Shown one piece after another: positions 1 to 4,986 of a stretch of DNA of 6,413 nucleotides (position 1 is its first letter; the number at the start of each line of letters is the position of its first letter). Made by a program: the position numbers and the translations under genes. The notes beneath the pieces were generated by a model. That model worked only from the letters and a program-made list of their open reading frames with translations. It was not told the origin of the DNA and did no database searches. The DNA comes from an uncultured Lachnospiraceae bacterium (GTDB lineage Bacteria; Bacillota; Clostridia; Lachnospirales; Lachnospiraceae), in contig CADBRG010000129.1 of NCBI GenBank assembly GCA_902797015.1, positions 1 to 6,413 on the forward strand, given 5' to 3'.

Positions 1-1181
1 CAGCGATCACGACGGATGGCATGAACCTGATCCCGAACGCGTTTGCTGCGGCTCACGGATGGGACGCAACTGTCCTGCTTTCCGCAGCAACACCGGCCGG
101 TCTGATCGGTCTGGTGGGCGGTTTCGTATTCGGTCGTCTTGTCATCAAGACAAAACCGCGTAACATGTCCGGTTTTGCGCTGATCATCACAGGTATCCTT
201 TATGCGCTGCTTGGATTTGTACCCTCCGTTACACTCTACATCGTAGACCTGTGTGTGATCTGCTTCTTCGCATCCGGTTTCGGTACTGCTGCATGTCCGG
301 CATTTATTGCAAACTGGTTCCCGCGTAAGAAAGGTATCGCACTCGGATGGGCAACTATGGGTGCACCGATCAGTTCATCCGCTTTCGTTGCAGGCTTCTC
401 TGTACTGCTTGCAACCAAAGGCATTCATACTGCATTCATGATCTTTGGTATCTTTGCAGTGATCATCGGTATCATCACATTCTTCTGGGCAAAGAATGAG
501 CCGGCTGATGTCAACTTCCTGCCGGACAACATGGCACTCGATGAGGACATCGCAACACAGGAAGTTCATGTAGACAACGAGAAGTTCTCCATCAAGAACA
601 TCCTGAAAAACAAGAACACCTGGCTGATCATCTTTGGTTATGGCCTGCTCTGGATGGTGCTGGTTGGTATCATCGCACAGTTCGTACCGCGTATGATGTC
701 TGTTGGCTATTCCAACGGCGAAGCACTGATGTTCATGACCATCACATCCATTATCGCGATCCCGGGAAGTTATCTCTGGGGCTGGCTGGATTCCAAGTTC
801 GGTACAAAGATCATCACGATCATCTTCGCGATCTCCTATATCGCAGCACTGATCCTGCTCATCACATCCTTCAACATCGTATGTGTATGGCTTGGATGTA
901 TCTTCGCAGGTCTTGGTATCGGCGGTCTGTTGAACCTGCTTGCATCGATGATCATCTCGCAGTTCGGCCGTGAAGGCTTTATGTCCGCGAACAGTATCAT
1001 TTATCCGCTGGCAAACGTGGTACGTACCTTCGCATTCGTACTGATGGGCGTCCTGCTGACCATTTCCCATGGAAGCTTTACATTACCGTATGTGGTATTC
1101 ATCTTCCTGGATATCGCCGGTGCGATCATCATCATGTTCATCCCGTATAAGAAGCCGAAAGCTGCTGAGGCGGCACAATAA
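1..1181 (+). CDS. MFS transporter, OFA/monocarboxylate-like (5' partial)
   Basis: Integral membrane permease of the major facilitator superfamily, most like the oxalate/formate antiporter (OFA) and monocarboxylate branch. The frame is open to the left edge: six codons (AITTDG) precede the first ATG at 21, and the text there reads as the end of TM1 and its following loop. The gene is therefore truncated and the ATG at 21 is not the true start. About 11 hydrophobic segments are visible. Counting from the Met at 21, a degenerate MFS loop motif lies near residues 38-49 (GRLVIKTKPRNM). The branch-typical NWFPRKKGIALGW is at 98-110, a polar central loop at about 158-199, and the second-half loop motif (WGWLDSKFGTK) at 253-263. 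The C-terminus is a short Lys/Ala tail. It lies 126 bp upstream of the hydrolase gene on the same strand, so cotranscription and transport of the hydrolase substrate or product are plausible. The substrate is not predictable; family assignment is firm, the OFA subfamily less so. Confidence 0.9.
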   Translation, partial: AITTDGMNLIPNAFAAAHGWDATVLLSAATPAGLIGLVGGFVFGRLVIKTKPRNMSGFALIITGILYALLGFVPSVTLYIVDLCVICFFASGFGTAACPAFIANWFPRKKGIALGWATMGAPISSSAFVAGFSVLLATKGIHTAFMIFGIFAVIIGIITFFWAKNEPADVNFLPDNMALDEDIATQEVHVDNEKFSIKNILKNKNTWLIIFGYGLLWMVLVGIIAQFVPRMMSVGYSNGEALMFMTITSIIAIPGSYLWGWLDSKFGTKIITIIFAISYIAALILLITSFNIVCVWLGCIFAGLGIGGLLNLLASMIISQFGREGFMSANSIIYPLANVVRTFAFVLMGVLLTISHGSFTLPYVVFIFLDIAGAIIIMFIPYKKPKAAEAAQ

Positions 1182-1201
1182 GCAATCAGTAAAAGCCATA
1201 G

Positions 1202-1235
1202 AAGCGGATCAGCTGTTTGATCAGTTGGTCCGCTT
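1202..1235 (+). terminator. Intercistronic stem-loop, possible weak terminator or attenuator
   Basis: The arms 1202-1215 (AAGCGGATCAGCTG) and 1222-1235 (CAGTTGGTCCGCTT) pair over 14 positions, 12 Watson-Crick and 2 G-U, around a 6-nt loop. The stem is 21 bases after the transporter stop. No proper U-tract follows: only TTT at 1234-1236, with a five-T run not until 1254-1258. It may reduce rather than abolish read-through into the hydrolase gene, or protect the transporter mRNA 3' end. Formation of the stem is well supported; its function is inferred. Confidence 0.45.
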
Positions 1236-1291
1236 TGTGACAGCAATAATGTGTTTTTCAGTAAAGGATGCAGAAAAAGCATACGACAAAA

Positions 1292-1298
1292 AGAGGGG
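1292..1298 (+). promoter_or_regulatory. Ribosome binding site of the hydrolase gene
   Basis: AGAGGGG lies 9 nt before the ATG at 1308 and supports that start. I see no convincing promoter in the 126-bp gap upstream, which fits read-through from the transporter gene. Confidence 0.75.
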
Positions 1299-1307
1299 AA
1301 TTATTAA

Positions 1308-2132
1308 ATGAGTAATCTGACCATTTCAGAAGAAGAAAAAAGAATCGATTACAGCGACCTGCTGTTTAAACCGCTTCCGGAAGTCGATCCGAAGCTGTTG
1401 GCAGAGATGGATCTGAGCCCTGTAGATCCGTCGCGCATCACATCCATTCATGACAGAAACGACATCTTAAAACCGGGTTATCTGGAAGTAGAGAACGGCT
1501 ATGCGAAAATGCCGGACGGTTCCGGCTGTGTGGCAACCAAAGTGGAAATGCCGGGTGTTACACCGGAGATGGTTGTATGGTGGTTTGCATGGCATGGGAT
1601 CCGTGATCTGCGCTACCGGATCTGGTGCCCGACAGAGCACTACGGAATTCATGTTCATGAAGACAGTCTGGCACATCGTCTTGACACATCACTTTCTCTG
1701 GAAGAGAGAGGATGGGGAACAACAGATGTCGTAACAGAAGATGTAGGAAACGGGCCGCAGGAGATGCACCTGTCATTTCTTTCGCCGGAAGACTACGGTT
1801 ATGATCCGGAACTGGTGAAAAATGTAGATGCCCTGATCAATGCATATGTATCCGATCCGAAGACCGGAATGCGTCTGATCACATTTTCACACTGCATCAG
1901 AAAGATTCCGGGCGGCATTGAGTATCGTTCCCATTACTGGCAGGGATACAGCATCGACGAAAACGGCAAAGCCTATGCAGCAGCCATCCCGCCGGGAGGT
2001 TTTCCGATGGAAGTCATGAAGGCAAATGCATATCACAGCCTGCTCGAGTACACGAATCTGGCACAAATCCTGCCGGGACTGTATGAGAAATACGGGAAAG
2101 AAGAAGATTTGACGAAGGATTTCTATAAATAG
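1308..2132 (+). CDS. DAPG/phloretin hydrolase-family protein (C-C bond hydrolase)
   Basis: Probable cytosolic zinc-dependent carbon-carbon hydrolase of the family containing PhlG (2,4-diacetylphloroglucinol hydrolase) and phloretin hydrolase of Eubacterium ramulus. Known members split an acyl group from a phloroglucinol-type ring; phloretin gives phloroglucinol plus 3-(4-hydroxyphenyl)propionate. The 274-aa length agrees with a roughly 30-kDa enzyme. Visible signatures are WWFAWHGIRDLRYRIW at residues 91-106 (His96 a likely metal ligand), a Glu pair at 132-133, a His-rich segment 195-210 (FSHCIRK then YRSHYWQGY), and His243-x-x-x-Glu247 in a C-terminal helix. The His96 to His243 distance and the HxxxE pattern resemble the PhlG zinc site as I remember it. 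There is no signal peptide or membrane segment. The gene follows the permease and ends before a strong terminator, so it is the last gene of its transcript. Family membership is strongly supported. The substrate is open, because many clostridial homologues are uncharacterised. Confidence 0.85.
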   Translation: MSNLTISEEEKRIDYSDLLFKPLPEVDPKLLAEMDLSPVDPSRITSIHDRNDILKPGYLEVENGYAKMPDGSGCVATKVEMPGVTPEMVVWWFAWHGIRDLRYRIWCPTEHYGIHVHEDSLAHRLDTSLSLEERGWGTTDVVTEDVGNGPQEMHLSFLSPEDYGYDPELVKNVDALINAYVSDPKTGMRLITFSHCIRKIPGGIEYRSHYWQGYSIDENGKAYAAAIPPGGFPMEVMKANAYHSLLEYTNLAQILPGLYEKYGKEEDLTKDFYK

Positions 2133-2133
2133 A

Positions 2134-2159
2134 TTTGCGGATGTCGATGTATCCGCGAA
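2134..2159 (+). other. Small hairpin just after the hydrolase stop
   Basis: TTTGCGGAT (2134-2142) pairs with ATCCGCGAA (2151-2159) over 9 positions including one G-U, with an 8-nt loop. It starts 2 nt after the stop codon. No T-run follows, so by itself it is not a standard intrinsic terminator; it may protect the mRNA end. Low confidence in function. Confidence 0.35.
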
Positions 2160-2207
2160 AAGTCAACGTATTAGGGTGCACATCTATATATGCACTGTAA
2201 ATGTGTC

Positions 2208-2255
2208 AAAAAAATACAGTACGGATTCGTGAGAGATGAATCTGTACTGTATTTT
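2208..2255. terminator. Bidirectional intrinsic terminator between convergent genes
   Basis: The arms 2211-2230 and 2236-2255 form a 20-position stem with a 5-nt loop (GAGAG). Read on the plus strand, 18 pairs are Watson-Crick and 2 are G-U. The stem ends in TTTTCT for plus-strand transcripts. On the minus strand it is followed by seven T (complement of A at 2208-2214), with two C-A mismatches replacing the G-U pairs. It sits between the hydrolase stop (2132) and the UroD-like stop (2292) and can end both transcripts. Confidence 0.85.
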
Positions 2256-2291
2256 CTAAATGTTGAGGTGCTAAATGTGTGAGTGAAAATG

Positions 2292-3317
2292 TTATACCCG
2301 ATGTCTTCTGCCGAGCATGTGTGAGTATTTCGCGCATTCTCCAAGCAGCGGACCAAGCGTTGCGCCGACCTCTGCCGGATTTGTCGTGTTGATCAGGACA
2401 AAGCAGAACATGGCGAAGGCATCGTATTTTCCATAGGTGTCAAAGCAGCGGTGGATCTCTTCTACACGGGATTCGAATGATGCATCCGGAAGGGCAACTG
2501 CGCCGGCAGAATCCCAACCGCCAATGATGCAGAACCGGTCGCCATATTTCTGAAGGATCCCTTCGATATCATTTGTAGGCTGTACGGAAGTCCATCCGGC
2601 AGCACCGATCTCGATCATGTCTTCAACAAAGCTTTCAGCTTTTCCGCAGGTGTGCTGCAGCGGGATCATTTCGAGCTCCCAGCAAGCATCGTAAAGCCGC
2701 TTGTGGTATGGCTTGATCAGTTCTTCGTACTGTTCGTGAGAAATGAACGGGGCAAGCTGTGTGCAGATGTCATCGTAGTTGACAAATACATCCGGCTTGA
2801 TATAGTCTTTGACTTTTTTTGCGGTTGCGATCTTATAATCCGTGATCTTGTCGAACAGTTCTTTGACCTCTTCCGGCTCCTCGATCAGCGCGATCAGGGC
2901 ATCGCCGAAGCCCATCAGAGCTGCCAGACGTTCAAAAACACCAGTGCCGCATCCATATTGCAGCGCATTGATATTCGGGTCATAGCCCTGGCAGAATTGA
3001 AACTCTCTGGCAGCAATCTGATCCCAATCCATTGCGTTGACATCCGGAATCTTTACGATGTCACGCCATTCGGTGAAATTGTCGATGTCCATAATATGCT
3101 GTGAAGGATCCGGTACGGAAGCACCGTTGCCGGTTGGCGGACAGATCCAGTTGACACCGAAACCATCGAAGCCGCCGCCGATCGGGCCTTTTTCAAAGAT
3201 TGGTCCCGGGACGGAACCGAATCCGATGTAGGAACAGTCGACGATCTCAACCGGCGTCCATTCGATTTCTTTGTGGTTTAAGAAGTTTAAATAGTTTTCT
3301 TTAGGGGTTAATGGCAT
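2292..3317 (-). CDS. Uroporphyrinogen decarboxylase-superfamily protein, probable methyltransferase type
   Basis: 341-aa soluble protein of the UroD superfamily (TIM-barrel fold), which includes HemE and the zinc-dependent corrinoid methyltransferases such as MtaA/MtbA. The N-terminus (MPLTPKENYLNFLNHKEIEW) is typical of the non-heme clade. The HemE signature around MRQAGRYLPE is absent, so heme synthesis is unlikely. His222-Thr-Cys224-Gly225 matches the HxCG zinc motif of methyltransferase members. Cys305 lies 81 residues further on, close to the spacing I recall for the third ligand in MtaA. Other family-like stretches are YGCGTGVFERLAALMG (121-136) and the helix around 146-160. An AGGAGG site 6 nt upstream fixes the start. 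The gene is monocistronic here, diverges from a PucR-type regulator and runs towards the hydrolase. Demethylation of a methoxylated or N-methyl substrate is possible, but no corrinoid protein, second methyltransferase or activase is in the window. Superfamily confidence is high; reaction confidence is low. Confidence 0.87.
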   Translation of the reverse strand: MPLTPKENYLNFLNHKEIEWTPVEIVDCSYIGFGSVPGPIFEKGPIGGGFDGFGVNWICPPTGNGASVPDPSQHIMDIDNFTEWRDIVKIPDVNAMDWDQIAAREFQFCQGYDPNINALQYGCGTGVFERLAALMGFGDALIALIEEPEEVKELFDKITDYKIATAKKVKDYIKPDVFVNYDDICTQLAPFISHEQYEELIKPYHKRLYDACWELEMIPLQHTCGKAESFVEDMIEIGAAGWTSVQPTNDIEGILQKYGDRFCIIGGWDSAGAVALPDASFESRVEEIHRCFDTYGKYDAFAMFCFVLINTTNPAEVGATLGPLLGECAKYSHMLGRRHRV

Positions 3318-3323
3318 GTCGTT

Positions 3324-3329
3324 CCTCCT
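3324..3329 (-). promoter_or_regulatory. Ribosome binding site of the UroD-like gene
   Basis: On the minus strand AGGAGG, inside AAAAAGGAGGAACGAC, stands 6 nt before the ATG at 3317. It is a near-perfect Shine-Dalgarno and decides the start. Confidence 0.9.
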
Positions 3330-3357
3330 TTTTCATAGTCGTTTGCTGTTATGAAAA
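3330..3357. promoter_or_regulatory. Inverted repeat in the divergent gap, candidate operator or leader stem
   Basis: TTTTCATA (3330-3337) and TATGAAAA (3350-3357) are perfect 8-bp inverted arms separated by 12 bp. The repeat abuts the UroD-like ribosome site. In the minus-strand transcript it could fold next to the Shine-Dalgarno; as DNA it could bind a dimeric regulator such as the divergent PucR-type protein. The sequence symmetry is certain; the role is inferred. Confidence 0.4.
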
Positions 3358-3365
3358 TTGTATCG

Positions 3366-3394
3366 TTGTATAGACAAATCGCATATTCTACACT
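3366..3394 (+). promoter_or_regulatory. Possible promoter of the PucR-type regulator gene
   Basis: TTGTAT (3366-3371) and TACACT (3389-3394) are 17 bp apart and would place a start near 3401, upstream of the ribosome site at 3439. Both boxes are imperfect. The -35 lies in a small palindrome TTGT-ATAG-ACAA (3366-3377), and TTGTAT also occurs at 3358-3363, so a regulator site may overlap it. On the opposite strand a TAGAAT box (complement of 3385-3390) could serve the UroD-like gene, but I find no good -35 for it. Confidence 0.3.
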
Positions 3395-3438
3395 GAGAAT
3401 GAAAAAAAACGAATGCTGTTTTTACACTTTGTAGAAAT

Positions 3439-3442
3439 GGAG
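3439..3442 (+). promoter_or_regulatory. Ribosome binding site deciding the regulator start
   Basis: GGAG at 3439-3442 is 6 nt before the ATG at 3449. The in-frame ATGs at 3413 and 3437 have no such site; 3413 follows an A-run only. This favours a start at 3449 and a 510-aa product. Confidence 0.65.
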
Positions 3443-3448
3443 AATATA

Positions 3449-4981
3449 ATGAAACTACCTATGGAAATTATCAAAAGACATCTGGAAAAACGCTTTAAAA
3501 TCAGGGATTTCAGGATATGCAATGAAGAATTACATCTGGAAAAAGCATTGTTTTATGTAGGAGGAGATGTCTCTGACTGTGGCACATTGTATATATGTGA
3601 TCGTGAAAAGCTGCCGGACCGGATCCCTGAAAAAGTGACGCTGTCCCTGCTCGCCGTCGGAAAGACGCTGCCCCGTATTTATCGTGAGAGGGCAGAGTGG
3701 ATCCTTTTGGATGAGGATACAGATCTTTACAGCGTGTGGAATCAGCTCATAGAACTGTTTGACCGATATAATCGGTGGGAACGGGAAATGCTTTTGCTGA
3801 CCGGTAAGCAAATGACCACGACTGATCTGAAGCGTTTTCTCGAGATTTCCTCATTCGCTTTTGAGAACGGGCTTTCCATTCTGGATGCAAATTTTAAGAT
3901 TGTGGCCGAAGATCAGGTTAATATCAAGCATGGAAATTATCCTGCGGAATATGTAAAAAATAATAAAAGAGACATGCCGGGATGGCTGGTAAGTGAATTG
4001 AAGTTTAACGAAGCGTATCAGGAGATACAGAAAAAGAAGGAATGCTTCTATTATGAAGAGGATATTCTGCCACATAGATGTCTTTGTAAAAACATATTCA
4101 TTGGGGAACAGTTTGTCTATCGGCTGATCCTTACGGAATGTATCCGGCCGTTCTGTCGGACGGATGAGGTTTTACTGGAATACTGTACAGAGTTTCTGGA
4201 ACACGGAATCGGACAGACGGATGTTATGCTTGTGCAGAATCATGAACGATTGACCGCACTGCTGGCTGAGATCATCCGGACCGGAACCGTGAACCGGCTT
4301 GCGTTGCGCAAGGAAGCGGAGAAGATGTCCTGGGGACTGGAAGACGGTTATCAGGTGTTCTATGTGCAGCCGAGTGCGCAGGATGTGTACTTTTCGTCGC
4401 TTGACTATCAGTGTCGGGAACTGATGCGGCTGTTTGGGGATGCAGTAGCGTTTGTCTATGAGGCGGCGATCATCTGTGTCATTCATAAAGCGCCCGGAGT
4501 TGAAGAGAGAAACCGGGATGCTGATTTTACGGTCTACGTAAGAGAAAACGATTTTCGCGCCGGTACCAGCAATACATTCAACGGTCTGTATAAGATCCAC
4601 GACTATTACAGGCAGGCACAGCTGGCATTATCCATTGGCATGAAGGAAAACCCGATGCATTGGATCCATGCCTTCTCGGATGTGACATTCGGATATCTTT
4701 TAAATAAAATGACAGAAGATTTTTCGGCCAAAGAGTTGGTGTCGCCGGTTTTCCTCAGGTTAAAGCAATATGATGATATTAATGGTACGGAATATATCCG
4801 TACCTTGGAAACGTATCTGGAAAACAATATGAATGTCGTACAGACTGCAAATCAGCTGTTTGTCCACCGGGCAACCGTGATCTACCGGATCAAAAGGATC
4901 TGCGAGATCGGTCATACGGACCTGAAAGACAAGCTGGAACTATTACATCTGGGGATTACGTTTACCCTGTTGGAGAACTGA
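3449..4981 (+). CDS. PucR/CdaR-family transcriptional regulator
   Basis: 510-aa cytosolic transcription factor. Residues about 1-115 form a PucR-N-like sensing module (note LYICDREKLPDRIPE at 47-61). Residues about 135-255 look like a second PAS/GAF-like sensor beginning FENGLSILDANFKIV (138-152). A degenerate GGDEF-like domain follows at about 265-405, without catalytic residues and ending in YYRQAQLALSIGMKE. The C-terminal PucR HTH is at about 452-506, with its recognition region QLFVHRATVIYRIKRI at 469-484. Members of this family usually act as ligand-responsive activators of neighbouring catabolic genes. It diverges from the UroD-like gene, the likeliest target, across a gap with inverted repeats. 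A Cys/His cluster (Cys199, His209, Cys211, Cys213) could be a metal or redox site, which is speculative. The start at 3449 is chosen over 3413 on ribosome-site grounds. The ligand is unknown. Confidence 0.88.
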   Translation: MKLPMEIIKRHLEKRFKIRDFRICNEELHLEKALFYVGGDVSDCGTLYICDREKLPDRIPEKVTLSLLAVGKTLPRIYRERAEWILLDEDTDLYSVWNQLIELFDRYNRWEREMLLLTGKQMTTTDLKRFLEISSFAFENGLSILDANFKIVAEDQVNIKHGNYPAEYVKNNKRDMPGWLVSELKFNEAYQEIQKKKECFYYEEDILPHRCLCKNIFIGEQFVYRLILTECIRPFCRTDEVLLEYCTEFLEHGIGQTDVMLVQNHERLTALLAEIIRTGTVNRLALRKEAEKMSWGLEDGYQVFYVQPSAQDVYFSSLDYQCRELMRLFGDAVAFVYEAAIICVIHKAPGVEERNRDADFTVYVRENDFRAGTSNTFNGLYKIHDYYRQAQLALSIGMKENPMHWIHAFSDVTFGYLLNKMTEDFSAKELVSPVFLRLKQYDDINGTEYIRTLETYLENNMNVVQTANQLFVHRATVIYRIKRICEIGHTDLKDKLELLHLGITFTLLEN

Positions 4982-4986
4982 GCCTC

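Noticed and set aside
375..1070. 231-aa open frame antisense to the permease
   Set aside because: It is the complement of a clear membrane protein gene. Its product is rich in Asp, Cys, His and Gln, with no recognisable domain or ribosome site.
1069..1311. 80-aa frame that overlaps the hydrolase ATG as ATGA, as if translationally coupled
   Set aside because: It begins inside the permease in another frame, is Ser/Arg-rich at first and resembles nothing. The hydrolase has its own good ribosome site.
2176..2195. GTGCA...TGCAC inverted repeat downstream of the hydrolase
   Set aside because: Only 5 bp with a 10-nt A/T-rich loop, next to a far better terminator; not worth a separate feature.
2652..3104. 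150-aa frame antisense to the UroD-like gene
   Set aside because: The UroD-like frame has family motifs and a strong Shine-Dalgarno; the antisense frame has neither.
2292..3317. Annotation as heme-pathway HemE
   Set aside because: The N-terminal HemE signature is missing and an HxCG methyltransferase-type motif is present. The gene context is catabolic, not heme synthesis.
4172..4600. 142-aa frame antisense to the first regulator
   Set aside because: It is the shadow of a well-supported PucR-type gene, with no start signal and no recognisable motif.
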